Origin: Pseudomonadota bacterium | GTDB taxonomy: Bacteria > Desulfobacterota > Desulfobulbia > Desulfobulbales > JAGXFP01 | Reading direction: 5' to 3' | Assembly (NCBI GenBank): GCA_018823285.1 | Contig: JAHJIQ010000064.1 | Coordinates: 1-35,144 of the forward strand | DNA: 35,144 bases | In this document: piece by piece, positions 26,136 through 35,004 of the stretch | Position numbering within the stretch: the first letter of the stretch is position 1 | Layout of the letters: each line of letters starts with the position of its first letter | The notes under the pieces: model-generated | Databases searched by the model: none | What the model was told of the DNA's origin: nothing | Seen by the model: the letters and a program-made list of their open reading frames with translations, nothing else | Translations under genes and position numbers: made by a program

Positions 26136-26243
26136 AAAGCTGAGTTGAGCAGCTGGTCTGCTCGTACGAAACTTATACCCGAAGGGTGAAAAGCTGAGTT
26201 GAGCAGCTGGTCTGCTCGTACGAAACTTATACCCGAAGGGTGA
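26136..26243. repeat. 54-bp tandem repeat, two units
   Basis: The units 26136-26189 and 26190-26243 are identical. Each holds three small palindromes: GAGCAG/CTGCTC around CTGGT, the self-complementary TCGTACGA, and ACCC-GAA-GGGT. The same unit, with CTTGC instead of CTGGT in the first loop, recurs at 35005-35144. There are no unique spacers, so it is not CRISPR. Confidence 0.9.
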
Positions 26244-26368
26244 AAAAATCACTCATTCTGGCTTCCGACTACTGGCTTCTGAATTCTCATCATGAAATGT
26301 CACTACGACTCTGAACCATTTTATAACAGCGAATCATCACCAAAAGACATGTCGGAAAGTTGAGCGGA

Positions 26369-27976
26369 TTATTGTTTGCTGAGAACCGTATCTTTCCGCC
26401 AGTTGAGATCATCAATGTCGGGGTAGTCAACATTGTAGTGGAGACCCCTGGATTCTTTGCGGAGCGTGGCGCAGCGGACAATAAGCTCTGCAACCAGGGC
26501 AATGTTGCGCAATTCGACCAGATCCGGGGTCAGCAGGTAGTCGTGGTAATGCTGATTCACTTCCTTCAGGATCGGGGCCAGCCTTTCCACAACCAGGGCG
26601 AGTCTCTTGTCCGAGCGGACAATGCCGACATAGTTCCACATCAGGCGGCGGATCTGGTCCCAGTTGTGACTGATCAGAACGCATTCCTCTATCCTTGCGG
26701 CCGATCCCGCATCCCATTCGGGGACTGCAGGGAGTGTAAGGTTTTTCAGTTCCGGCCAGTCGACTTCACACTGGAGAAAGGCCTGGTGGGCAAAGACCAC
26801 TGCCTCCAGCAGGGAGTTGCTGGCCAGGCGGTTTCCTCCGTGCAGACCGGTGCAGGCGCTTTCCCCGAAGGCATACAGGTTTCTGATGCTGGTCCGACCC
26901 ATTTTGTCCGTGAGAACTCCGCCGCACATATAGTGCGCCGCCGGGACGACCGGGATCGGTTCCCTGGTGATGTCTATCCCGTGACGCAGGCAGGTCTGGT
27001 AGATATTGGGAAAGCGGCTGCTGACAAACTCGGCGGGTCGATGGCTGATGTCGAGATAGACACAGTCGTCACCGCTCGTTTTCATCTCGGTGTCGATGGC
27101 CCGGGCCACCCTGTCTCTGGTGGCCAGATCCCCCTGGGGATCGTATTTGTCCATAAAGGCGCGCCCTTCTTTGTTGATCAGGCGCCCGCCTTCCCCACGC
27201 ACCGCTTCGGAGATCAGGAAATTCTTGGTCAGGGGGTGGTAGAGGCAGGTGGGATGAAACTGGACGAATTCAAGGTTGGCCACCTGCGCTCCTGCCCGAT
27301 ACGCCATGGCGATCCCGTCACCGGTAGCGATATCGGGATTGGTGGTATACAGATAGGCCTTTCCCGCGCCGCCGGTACAGACCACCGTTACCTTGGCCCG
27401 CCAGGTGGTGATCGAGCCGTCCGGGGCGAGGACATAAGCGCCGAGGCAGGTGTCGCTGAAACCATCTTCCGTTGCAGGCAAACCTGCCTTTGAGCCCAGC
27501 AGCAGGTCGATGGCCAGGTGATTTTCCAGGATTTCGATGGCCTGAGTGCCGGTTGCCGCCTCCAGCAGGGCTCTTTCAATTTCGCGGCCGGACAGATCAA
27601 GGGAATGGGCGATGCGGCGTGCGGAATGCCCGCCTTCCCTTCCCAGGTCAAGCTGCTGCGGATTTTTTTTGTTCTTGTTGAAAGCGACCCCTATCTCAAT
27701 CAGCTCTTTTATTCGTTCCGGGCCGCTTTCAACAACCATCTTTACGATTTCCTCATTACAGAGGCCGGCCCCGGATTTCAGGGTATCGGCAATGTGCAGC
27801 GCAAAGGAATCTTCTTCGGAAAGCACGGCGGCGATGCCGCCCTGGGCCAGATTGGTGGCGGTGTCGACCTTGGCCTTTTTGGTGATCAGGGTCACGGATC
27901 CGAGGCGGGAGGCCTTGAGGGCGAAGGAGAGTCCGGAAATGCCGCTGCCGATTACCAGGAAATCAGTTCTTTTCAT
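26369..27976 (-). CDS. nadB: L-aspartate oxidase
   Basis: 535 residues, full length. The FAD-binding GSGISG lies at residues 10-15. TNLAQGGIAAV, the succinate-dehydrogenase-like HPTCL, EAVRGEGGRL, GGNRLASNSLLEAVVF and the helical C-terminal domain follow. It oxidises aspartate to iminoaspartate for NAD synthesis with NadA; in anaerobes fumarate or a similar acceptor can replace oxygen. nadA and nadC are not in the window. It is transcribed alone on the minus strand. The tandem repeats lie 125 bases beyond its stop. Confidence 0.96.
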   Translation of the reverse strand: MKRTDFLVIGSGISGLSFALKASRLGSVTLITKKAKVDTATNLAQGGIAAVLSEEDSFALHIADTLKSGAGLCNEEIVKMVVESGPERIKELIEIGVAFNKNKKNPQQLDLGREGGHSARRIAHSLDLSGREIERALLEAATGTQAIEILENHLAIDLLLGSKAGLPATEDGFSDTCLGAYVLAPDGSITTWRAKVTVVCTGGAGKAYLYTTNPDIATGDGIAMAYRAGAQVANLEFVQFHPTCLYHPLTKNFLISEAVRGEGGRLINKEGRAFMDKYDPQGDLATRDRVARAIDTEMKTSGDDCVYLDISHRPAEFVSSRFPNIYQTCLRHGIDITREPIPVVPAAHYMCGGVLTDKMGRTSIRNLYAFGESACTGLHGGNRLASNSLLEAVVFAHQAFLQCEVDWPELKNLTLPAVPEWDAGSAARIEECVLISHNWDQIRRLMWNYVGIVRSDKRLALVVERLAPILKEVNQHYHDYLLTPDLVELRNIALVAELIVRCATLRKESRGLHYNVDYPDIDDLNWRKDTVLSKQ

Positions 27977-28111
27977 AGGTCAAAATCTTTGCCGGAATTG
28001 GATGGGTGCCGGAATGCCTTGACAGTCCGGTCTGAAGTTCGCTATTGATTTATACTCTTTCGATTCCCTTATTTCATGGATAATCAGATTTTTTAAGCAA
28101 AGGTTTTAAGA

Positions 28112-28756
28112 ATGTCCGAGATGAAACTGGTCATATTTGATTGTGATGGCGTGATGTTTGATTCGCTGGAGGCCAATCGCCACTTTTACAACCATATGCG
28201 GGAAAAATTCGGCCATCCGGTGATGGACGATTCCGAACTTGCCTACGTCCATATGCATCATGTGATGGATTCGGTGGCCCATATTTTCCGGCACTGGCCG
28301 GAGGAGCTTGAGATGGCCCACCAGTATCGACTGAGTGTCGACTACCGGGATTTTATCAGGCACATGACCATCGAACCCGATCTGGTTGAATTTCTTGAAT
28401 ACATCACCCCGTTCTGCAAAACCGCAATCAGCACCAACCGGACAACGACCATGGCCACCCTGCTCGATCTCTTTTCGCTCAGGAAATATTACGGTCTGGT
28501 GGTGACGGCCATGGATGTCAAAAACGCAAAGCCGCATCCCGAAGCCATTCACAAGATCCTTGACCATTTCAGGCTGAAGGTGGATGAAGGGATTTTTATC
28601 GGCGACTCTCCGGTAGATCTTGAACATGCCGCAAACGCAGGCATGAGGATGATCGCTTTTCGCAACAAGAATCTTGCGGCCGATTATCACGTGAACAGCT
28701 TTATGGAGATCACGGGTCTGCCGGTTTTTTCAAATTTTCAGGCCGGGCAGGGGTAA
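28112..28756 (+). CDS. HAD-superfamily phosphatase (Gph-like)
   Basis: 214 residues with all HAD motifs: nucleophile and acid Asp10/Asp12 in FDCDGVMFDS, motif II ISTNRTT, the lysine in NAKPHPEA, and GDSPVDLEHAANAG for the metal acids. The helical cap is rich in His and Met (YVHMHHVMDSVAHIF). It probably dephosphorylates a small phosphate ester such as phosphoglycolate; the substrate cannot be told from sequence. It is divergent from nadB and sits three bases before the next gene. Confidence 0.88.
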   Translation: MSEMKLVIFDCDGVMFDSLEANRHFYNHMREKFGHPVMDDSELAYVHMHHVMDSVAHIFRHWPEELEMAHQYRLSVDYRDFIRHMTIEPDLVEFLEYITPFCKTAISTNRTTTMATLLDLFSLRKYYGLVVTAMDVKNAKPHPEAIHKILDHFRLKVDEGIFIGDSPVDLEHAANAGMRMIAFRNKNLAADYHVNSFMEITGLPVFSNFQAGQG

Positions 28757-28759
28757 ACT

Positions 28760-29266
28760 ATGAATCTGGAAGCGACGCATACCCTGCTGGTCGGCGGGGA
28801 GAATCAGGGGGAATGCAAAAGCCGGGTCATTCATTTTTTTCAGAAAAATTTTCTGGTCAGATATGACCGGATCGTGATTGTTGAAGAAAAATCCTGTTCC
28901 GCTGAAAGGAGCGATTTCTGGGTTTTTGCGGAAGAAAAGATGGAAGCAAACCGACGCGCCGTTGCCGCACTGGTGAGCGAATTGCAGGAAAGCGGTTTTC
29001 AGAAAATATCGGATTTGAAGACCATGGGCCAGGGGTATGAAAGTAAAATACTGCACGTGGTCACCCATCTGCTCGACGGTTTTTTCGGCGCCGATACCGT
29101 ATTCTACAATCTTGAGGAGGATTCCCACTGGCTCAGCGACAAACTGGTTCGGCGGATCAAAGAGCAGCCGGGAAAATTCTGGCTGCTGGAGGTCGCATGC
29201 TCATCCGCCGGCAGCTCGGATCGGCTGGACCAGATCAGACGGTTCGAGGTGAAACCGGGAGATTGA
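28760..29266 (+). CDS. Hypothetical protein coupled to the HAD phosphatase
   Basis: 168 residues, soluble, starting three bases after the HAD gene and certainly cotranscribed. It is a mixed alpha/beta protein: a strand-like HTLLVGG at 7-13, YDRIVIVEEKS near 35-45, a helix near 60-80, and FWLLEVACSS near 144-153. No signal peptide, membrane span or catalytic motif stands out. I recognise no family. Confidence 0.7.
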   Translation: MNLEATHTLLVGGENQGECKSRVIHFFQKNFLVRYDRIVIVEEKSCSAERSDFWVFAEEKMEANRRAVAALVSELQESGFQKISDLKTMGQGYESKILHVVTHLLDGFFGADTVFYNLEEDSHWLSDKLVRRIKEQPGKFWLLEVACSSAGSSDRLDQIRRFEVKPGD

Positions 29267-29284
29267 TCGCCATGCAGCTCCGGA

Positions 29285-29527
29285 TCAATGATGGTGATGA
29301 TGGTGGTGGCTTTCAGCGGGGCCGCCGAGTTTTTCCAGAACACCCTGCAGTGAAGCGCCCGCTTTTTTCATGGCGTCAATGGCCTCTTCGATTCCTTCGG
29401 CAAGGTCTTTGCCGCAATCGGCAGCGACCTGCTTCCACTTTGTAAATTCGGCAATGTGGCTGTTGTTGTGCTCAATCCAGTGGGGTAAAAGAACCCGGAG
29501 CTTATCTGTTTCACTCATTTCACTCAT
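29285..29527 (-). CDS. Small protein with natural seven-histidine tail
   Basis: 80 residues. The first 70 are predicted helical and soluble (LLPHWIEHNNSHIAEFTKWKQ near 14-34; EGIEEAIDAMKKAG near 45-58), and the last seven residues are all histidine. Several more histidines lie in the first helix. It starts 23 bases after the cooT-like gene on the same strand, with an AAAGAGG ribosome site. A histidine tail beside a nickel-binding protein points to metal storage or delivery. Function is inferred from composition and context. Confidence 0.75.
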   Translation of the reverse strand: MSEMSETDKLRVLLPHWIEHNNSHIAEFTKWKQVAADCGKDLAEGIEEAIDAMKKAGASLQGVLEKLGGPAESHHHHHHH

Positions 29528-29550
29528 TTGTTTGCCTCTTTCATTTTATT

Positions 29551-29748
29551 TCACTTTGCAGTTGGTCCCAGAAAGACCTTGCCGTTTAAAAAATCAATCC
29601 TGGTCACCCGGACCGCGGGGATTGTTTTCGGCGCTTCAAACAGGGTGGTGACCGTCACTCCGTCATCGGTTGCTTCAAGCCGGCTTGCATTCTCCATGAT
29701 CAGTTCCGGGTCGCCGTTTTTTTCCAGCATAACACTCATCTGACACAT
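29551..29748 (-). CDS. cooT: CooT-family nickel-binding protein
   Basis: 65 residues from ATG 29746-29748, chosen because the family starts Met-Cys and an AGGTG site lies 7 bases upstream; the frame extends 30 codons further without resemblance. The sequence MCQMSVMLEKNG...IMENASRLEATDDGV...RVTRIDFLNGKVFLGP follows CooT throughout. In studied CooT proteins Cys2 at the dimer face binds one Ni(II) and supports CO dehydrogenase maturation. No coo genes are in the window, so which nickel enzyme is served here is unknown. Confidence 0.85.
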   Translation of the reverse strand: MCQMSVMLEKNGDPELIMENASRLEATDDGVTVTTLFEAPKTIPAVRVTRIDFLNGKVFLGPTAK

Positions 29749-29850
29749 AATTTCACCTGCGGGAATTATGGTTTGCGGGAATAGATTTTTATGCAAAGTC
29801 AGATGATAACCAGATACTATCAAAAAAACCACCAGCAAAGAGAGGGAGAT

Positions 29851-30249
29851 ATGGAAACCCTGGAAATAAGCCGGATCTTAAAAAGCTTTCGCCATATTGC
29901 GGTGGTCGGTCTTTCCCCTAAGGAGAACCGGCCCAGCAATCAGGTGGCCCGTTACCTGATCGAAGCGGGGTATCACGTCATTCCCGTCAACCCGGGCCAG
30001 GAGGAGATTCTCGGCCGCACCTGCTATCCTGATCTGGAGTCGATTCCGGGGGTGGTGGAGGTGGTCGATATTTTCCGGCGGGCCGAAGATGTTTTCCCCA
30101 TCGTCCGGAGCGCGATCGCCATCGGCGCCCGGGTTGTCTGGATGCAGCTCGGGATTGTAAACGATGAGGCGGCTGCGGAAGCGAAAAAGGGTGGGCTTTC
30201 AGTGATCATGGATCGCTGTATAAAAGTTGACCATCAGAATCTGCTCTGA
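29851..30249 (+). CDS. CoA-binding domain protein (YccU-like)
   Basis: 132 residues from ATG 29851, which has GAGGGAG just upstream; an in-frame extension to 29791 overlaps the cooT promoter region and is rejected. A single Rossmann-like CoA-binding domain: HIAVVGLSPKENRPSNQVARYLIEAGYHVIPVNPG, then IPGVVEVVDIFRRAEDV, VVWMQLGI and VIMDRCIKVDH. This is the same fold as the nucleotide part of succinyl-CoA synthetase alpha, but stand-alone. The role of these proteins is not known. It is divergent from cooT. Confidence 0.88.
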   Translation: METLEISRILKSFRHIAVVGLSPKENRPSNQVARYLIEAGYHVIPVNPGQEEILGRTCYPDLESIPGVVEVVDIFRRAEDVFPIVRSAIAIGARVVWMQLGIVNDEAAAEAKKGGLSVIMDRCIKVDHQNLL

Positions 30250-30285
30250 TTTTTTACCGACTGCTCCGTTCTCTCCAGAGTCACC

Positions 30286-30314
30286 TTGACTTTTACCCCT
30301 TATTTAGCTACATT
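30286..30314 (+). promoter_or_regulatory. Promoter of hisS
   Basis: TTGACT (30286-30291), a 17-base spacer, then TACATT (30309-30314), 85 bases before the hisS start. Confidence 0.6.
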
Positions 30315-30398
30315 CACCCGTTTTCCCTTTTCGGGCTATTTAGCTGAAATTCCATATCAAGCCGGACCTCTCCATCGCTCCGGCCGCAAGGTGCAGAC

Positions 30399-31688
30399 TT
30401 GAGTGTAAAGGCGTTAAAGGGTTTTAAGGATATTCTTCCTGAAGAAGCGGTGGTCTGGCAGAGGATCGAAAGTCTTGCCCGGACACTGTTTGCCCGCTAC
30501 GGATTCTCTGAAATCCGGGTGCCGATTCTGGAAAAAACGGATCTTTTTGTTCGCTCCATCGGGGAGGCCACCGATATTGTCGAAAAAGAGATGTACACCT
30601 TTGTCGATCGCAACGGCAGTTCCATCACCATGCGACCGGAAGGAACCGCTCCGGTGCTGCGGGCTTTTGTTGAACACAGTCTGCATGTCCAGAAACCGGT
30701 GCAGCGTTTATATACCATGGGTCCGATGTTCCGGCATGAGCGGCCCCAGAAAGGAAGATTGCGGCAGTTTCATCAGATCAGTGTCGAGACCCTGGGCGCT
30801 GACCAGCCGATGGTCGATGCCGAGTTGATGTCAATGGCCTGGCAGTTGATGACCGGGCTCGGTCTTGAGGTGAGTCTGGAGATGAATTCGCTGGGTTGTC
30901 CGGAATGCCGACCAGCGTATAATACAGCCCTGCTGGACTTCCTTGAGACCCGGGCCGGAGCGTTATGTGAGGATTGTGAACGGAGAAGGAAAACCAATCC
31001 GCTGCGGGTCCTGGACTGCAAGAATGAGGCGTGCCGGGAGCAGTACCAAGGGGTGCCGGAACTGCCGGATCATCTCTGTACTGCCTGTGACAGCCATTTT
31101 GCCGCAGTGAAAAAATTACTGACCAGCCTTCAAATACCGTACAAGGTGAACGCGTTTATGGTCCGGGGGCTTGATTATTATACCCGGACCACCTTTGAAC
31201 TGATCACCGGTGATCTCGGCGCCCAGAGTGCGGTCGGAGCCGGTGGTCGCTATGACAGCCTGATCGGCCAGCTGGGCGGGCCGAAAAACATGCCCGGCAT
31301 CGGCTTTGCGGTCGGCATGGAGCGGCTGGTCCTACTCCTGCAGCAGAAGGGTCAGGAGCAGGAAGATCCCGGGCCCGACCTGTTTATCGTGGCTCTGGGG
31401 GAAAAGGCGGGCGATGAGGCGTTCAAGCTGATTCATGCCTGCCGATTGACGGGTCTTGCCGCCATCTTGGATCCCGCCGGCCGCAGCCTGAAAAACCAGA
31501 TGAAACAGGCGGGCAAGTCAGGCGCCCGTTTTACCCTGATTCTGGGGGAAGAGGAACTGGCAAAAGGGATCGGTGTCCTAAGAAACATGTCCGCCGGGGA
31601 GCAGCAGGAGATTGCCCTGGGAAATAAGCCGAAAGAGCTGGCAGGAACACTTGCCGGGATGATTACCGCCGGGAGACAGGATCAATGA
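30399..31688 (+). CDS. hisS: Histidyl-tRNA synthetase
   Basis: 429 residues. The class II motifs are clear: motif 2 MFRHERPQKGRLRQFHQ, the histidine-binding GLDYYTRTTFEL, GAGGRYDSLI, and motif 3 GIGFAVGMERL. The C-terminal 90 residues are the anticodon domain. The start is TTG 30399, giving SVKALKGFKDILP as expected for HisS, with AAGGTG 6 bases upstream; no ATG is available in frame. It charges tRNA-His. aspS follows 87 bases later, a common pairing. Confidence 0.97.
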   Translation: MSVKALKGFKDILPEEAVVWQRIESLARTLFARYGFSEIRVPILEKTDLFVRSIGEATDIVEKEMYTFVDRNGSSITMRPEGTAPVLRAFVEHSLHVQKPVQRLYTMGPMFRHERPQKGRLRQFHQISVETLGADQPMVDAELMSMAWQLMTGLGLEVSLEMNSLGCPECRPAYNTALLDFLETRAGALCEDCERRRKTNPLRVLDCKNEACREQYQGVPELPDHLCTACDSHFAAVKKLLTSLQIPYKVNAFMVRGLDYYTRTTFELITGDLGAQSAVGAGGRYDSLIGQLGGPKNMPGIGFAVGMERLVLLLQQKGQEQEDPGPDLFIVALGEKAGDEAFKLIHACRLTGLAAILDPAGRSLKNQMKQAGKSGARFTLILGEEELAKGIGVLRNMSAGEQQEIALGNKPKELAGTLAGMITAGRQDQ

Positions 31689-31742
31689 CCGATCAATTCC
31701 GGGTCTTTCAACTCGTAACTTTTAACTCTTAACTTTTAACTT

Positions 31743-31758
31743 CCCCGCAGCAGCGGGG
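31743..31758. repeat. Short CCCCGC/GCGGGG hairpin before aspS
   Basis: CCCCGC (31743-31748) and GCGGGG (31753-31758) around AGCA, preceded by a repeated (C)TTAACTTTTAACT run (about 31716-31742). The arms are the same as the outer arms of the REP-like element at 146-257. There is no T-run, so it is not a terminator; it lies just before the aspS ribosome site. Confidence 0.5.
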
Positions 31759-31775
31759 ATCAGGAGTTCATCCAT

Positions 31776-33563
31776 ATGGAATCGATGGGAAGTTTGAAAA
31801 GAACCCATTTCTGTAACGACCTGGGTCATGGAAATATCGGCGAGGAAGTGGTCCTGATGGGCTGGGTGCTGAGGCGCCGGGACCATGGCGGGGTGATCTT
31901 TATCGATCTGCGCGACCGACGGGGCATCACCCAGGTTGTCTTCAACCCGGAATTGAATGGTGAGGTCCATGCTAAAGCCCACGGTTTGCGTAGCGAGTGG
32001 GTCCTGGCGGTCCGGGGCAGGGTCAGTCAGCGTCCGGAAGGAATGGTCAATCCCAAGCTTGCGACCGGGGAAATTGAAATCCTGGTGGATGAACTGCGGA
32101 TCCTGAATAAAAGCATTACCCCGCCTTTCCCTCTGGATGAAGATATCGAAATCTCCGACAACCTGCGCCTCAAGTACCGCTATCTGGACCTGCGCCGGCC
32201 GCAGATGGCGGAAACCCTTGTTCTCCGGCACAAGGCGTGCCAGGCGATCCGGAGTTATCTGAACAACGAGGAGTTTCTGGAAATCGAAACCCCGGTCCTG
32301 ACCCGTTCCACTCCGGAAGGCGCGAGGGACTATCTGGTCCCGAGCCGGGTCAATGCCGGGAAATTTTACGCCTTGCCCCAGTCGCCGCAGCTCTTCAAGC
32401 AGCTGCTGATGGTTGCGGGCATGGACCGCTATTACCAGATCGTCAAATGCTTCCGGGATGAAGATCTCCGGGCCGACCGGCAGCCGGAATTCACCCAGGT
32501 GGATATGGAGCTTTCCTTCTGTGACGAGGAGGATATCTACCGGGTGGCCGAGGGGATGATCAAGACCCTGTTCAAGGAGACTATCGGCCTTGAACTTGCT
32601 CCCCCCTTTCCCAGAATGACTTACCGGGAGGCGATGGAGCGGTTCGGCACCGATCGGCCGGACAGCCGGTTCGGTTTCGAGCTGACCAGCTTGAGTGAAA
32701 TTGTGAAGAATTGCGGTTTCCAGGTTTTCCGGACGGTGGTTGAAAAAGGCGGGATGGTCAAGAGTATCAATGCCAAGGGGTGCGCTGATTTTTCCCGCAA
32801 GGACCTGGATGATCTGACTGCCTATGTTGCGAATTTCGGGGCCAAGGGGCTTGCCTGGGTCAAGATGAAAGAGAATGGTGAATGGCAGTCGCCGATCGCC
32901 AAGTTTTTCACCGACGAGGAACGGGCGGCGATGGCCGCGGCCCTCGGGGCCGAGACCGGCGACCTGCTGTTTTTTGTTGCGGACACTCCGGCGGTGGTCC
33001 ACAACGCCCTGGCCGAGCTCAGGCTCGAACTGGCCCGGCGCCTTGGTCTGATGAAAGCCGGAACCTTTAACTTCACCTGGGTCACCGACTTCCCGCTGCT
33101 TGAGTACGATCAGGAAGAAAAAAGGCATACCGCCGTGCATCATCCCTTCACCGCACCCCGGGAAGAGGATCTCGACAATCTGGCCACGGATCCGGGCAAC
33201 ATTCGGAGTCGGGCCTACGATCTGGTGCTGAACGGTACCGAAATCGGCGGCGGCAGCATTCGTATCCACCAGCAGGAAGTGCAGCAGAGGGTTTTCAAGG
33301 CCCTCGGCATTTCCCCGGAAGAGGCGGCCGACAAATTTGATTTCCTGCTGAAAGCTCTGGAGCTGGGCGCACCGCCCCACGGCGGCATCGCCTTCGGCCT
33401 TGATCGGCTGATGATGATCCTGGCCGGGCGCGACACGATCCGGGACGTGATTGCTTTCCCAAAAACCCAGAAGGCAGGCTGCCCGATGACCGAGGCTCCT
33501 GCTTCGGTTGCCAGGAAACAGCTCACCGAGCTGTCGCTGCGTCCTGACTGGAAAGAGGATTAA
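31776..33563 (+). CDS. aspS: Aspartyl-tRNA synthetase (bacterial type)
   Basis: 595 residues. The N-terminal OB anticodon domain ([24 protein letters not shown]) is followed by class II motif 2 ([20 protein letters not shown]), the bacteria-specific GAD insertion (about 285-420) and motif 3 ([13 protein letters not shown]). It charges tRNA-Asp. Many bacteria with this long type also misacylate tRNA-Asn and repair it with GatCAB; I cannot decide that here. An AGGAG site lies before ATG 31776. Convergent with the HEAT-repeat gene. Confidence 0.97.
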   Translation: MESMGSLKRTHFCNDLGHGNIGEEVVLMGWVLRRRDHGGVIFIDLRDRRGITQVVFNPELNGEVHAKAHGLRSEWVLAVRGRVSQRPEGMVNPKLATGEIEILVDELRILNKSITPPFPLDEDIEISDNLRLKYRYLDLRRPQMAETLVLRHKACQAIRSYLNNEEFLEIETPVLTRSTPEGARDYLVPSRVNAGKFYALPQSPQLFKQLLMVAGMDRYYQIVKCFRDEDLRADRQPEFTQVDMELSFCDEEDIYRVAEGMIKTLFKETIGLELAPPFPRMTYREAMERFGTDRPDSRFGFELTSLSEIVKNCGFQVFRTVVEKGGMVKSINAKGCADFSRKDLDDLTAYVANFGAKGLAWVKMKENGEWQSPIAKFFTDEERAAMAAALGAETGDLLFFVADTPAVVHNALAELRLELARRLGLMKAGTFNFTWVTDFPLLEYDQEEKRHTAVHHPFTAPREEDLDNLATDPGNIRSRAYDLVLNGTEIGGGSIRIHQQEVQQRVFKALGISPEEAADKFDFLLKALELGAPPHGGIAFGLDRLMMILAGRDTIRDVIAFPKTQKAGCPMTEAPASVARKQLTELSLRPDWKED

Positions 33564-33610
33564 GTGTGAGGTTGTAGGACCCAGGTCCGGGGAAAAAGAA
33601 AGACGGTTTT

Positions 33611-34000
33611 CTAGGATGGACCCAGAAAATCATCGACAATTTCCCGGACCTGTGGATCCGGATCGGTGCGCATCCTTTTAAGCAGGGTCAGGCTTTCAGG
33701 GGTATTGATGATGCCGAGCAGATTGCACGCTTCACCCCGGATGTAATCTGTTTTGTTGGTGAGCAGGGGTTTCAGTGATGGGATTGCGCGACCAACGTCA
33801 TCGGGTCTGATCACCGCCAGTTCCTCATAGAGGACAGCAATCCCCATCCGGACCATGAACCGTTCATCTTTCAACAGCTCCCCGGTCAGGCGGTGCAGTT
33901 CCGGTTCTTTTCTGAACATGGCGACGATGTTCTCGGCCAGCCCCTGCTCAAGGAAGTCGCTGATTACTTTGATAAGTTCATCATCGCTGAAATCGTTCAT
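33611..34000 (-). CDS. HEAT-repeat protein
   Basis: 129 residues from ATG 33998-34000; a 16-residue upstream extension in frame is low-complexity and rejected. The body is a chain of paired helices with the HEAT/PBS-lyase rhythm: ELHRLTGELLKDERFMVRMGIAVLYEEL, AIPSLKPLLTNKTDYIRGEACNLLGI, SLTLLKRMRTDPDPQVREIVDDFL. Such repeats bind proteins; the partner is unknown. It is divergent from the permease gene, with only 50 bases between starts. Confidence 0.82.
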   Translation of the reverse strand: MNDFSDDELIKVISDFLEQGLAENIVAMFRKEPELHRLTGELLKDERFMVRMGIAVLYEELAVIRPDDVGRAIPSLKPLLTNKTDYIRGEACNLLGIINTPESLTLLKRMRTDPDPQVREIVDDFLGPS

Positions 34001-34050
34001 TTCCCACTCTTCATTCTTAACTTTAAACTTCCGGCCCTGCCGGAACAACT

Positions 34051-34911
34051 ATGGGCATTATTTTCATGTTACTGGCTTCGGCCAGTTTTGCAACCATGGC
34101 GGCGATGCTGAAAGGCCTCGGACCCGAGCTGCCGCTGGCCCAGATGGTATTCCTGCGCTGTGCCATAGCTGTCCCGTTTTTTCTGGCGGTACTCCTCCAT
34201 CAGGGTCGTCCGCTTCTGGTCAGGGCGCGTCGGGTGCTGCTCTGGCGTACCCTGTTCGGGATGCTCGCCATGTTCTGCTTTTTTTATGCCCTGACCCATA
34301 TGGAACTCGCAAGCTGTATCTTTATCGGCAGAGCCCAACCACTGCTGCTGGCCCTGCTCGCACCGCTGGTTCTTGATGAGAAGGCGCCCGGGGAGGCGTG
34401 GCTGGCGATCCTGACCGGTCTTGCCGGAGTGGCTCTGATCATGAATCCCAAAGTGGTGTGGTCTTTTGCCGCACTGATTGCTTTTGTCGGCGCCTTTTTT
34501 TCGGCCGGCGCCCACCTGATGGTCAGGCGTCTGAATCAGACGGATCATCCGCTGGTCATCGTGTTTAATTTTACCCTGCTGACCGGAGTTCTGACCGCTG
34601 TGTGGTCTTTACCAGGATATGTTCCTCTGCTCGGGAAGCAATGGTTGCTGGTGGTCGGGGTCGCCTTTTTCGCAAGTCTCGGACAGATCTTCATGACCTC
34701 CGCCTATCGACGGGACCGGGCGCCGGCGGTAGCTGCGGCCAGCTATTCTTCGGTCATTCTGTCAGTTGTTTACGGGTATTACTTCTGGGGAGAACTTCCC
34801 GGGCCGATGACCTGGGTCGGCGGCGGTCTGATTTTTACCGGCGGGATGCTCCTGGTGCGTTCCCGATACCGGTGCCACGAACCGGTCAGAAATCCCGGTA
34901 AACAGGGTTGA
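34051..34911 (+). CDS. DMT-superfamily permease (two EamA domains)
   Basis: 286 residues with about ten membrane spans in two EamA halves (roughly 1-130 and 140-275), each ending in a glycine-rich span (TGLAGVALIMN; GGGLIFTGGMLLV). It is an inner-membrane exporter or exchanger of small metabolites; members carry amino acids, nucleosides or SAM. The substrate cannot be inferred from the sequence or its neighbours. Confidence 0.9.
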   Translation: MGIIFMLLASASFATMAAMLKGLGPELPLAQMVFLRCAIAVPFFLAVLLHQGRPLLVRARRVLLWRTLFGMLAMFCFFYALTHMELASCIFIGRAQPLLLALLAPLVLDEKAPGEAWLAILTGLAGVALIMNPKVVWSFAALIAFVGAFFSAGAHLMVRRLNQTDHPLVIVFNFTLLTGVLTAVWSLPGYVPLLGKQWLLVVGVAFFASLGQIFMTSAYRRDRAPAVAAASYSSVILSVVYGYYFWGELPGPMTWVGGGLIFTGGMLLVRSRYRCHEPVRNPGKQG

Positions 34912-35004
34912 ATTCCCGGGGCGACGGGCTCCAACTCGGAAAACTGGAACAGAAAAATTAACCTTGCCTTGCTCGGCAAGCGTAGTTAAGATATGCCGAC
35001 AATT

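Noticed and set aside
26360..27493. 377-codon frame on the plus strand
   Set aside because: Antisense to nadB with no family resemblance.
31722..33380. 552-codon frame on the minus strand
   Set aside because: It is fully antisense to aspS, whose motifs are intact; a long shadow frame caused by high-GC codon bias.
33564..33610. Terminator between aspS and the HEAT gene
   Set aside because: GGACC-CA-GGTCC has a two-base loop and no T-run on either strand.
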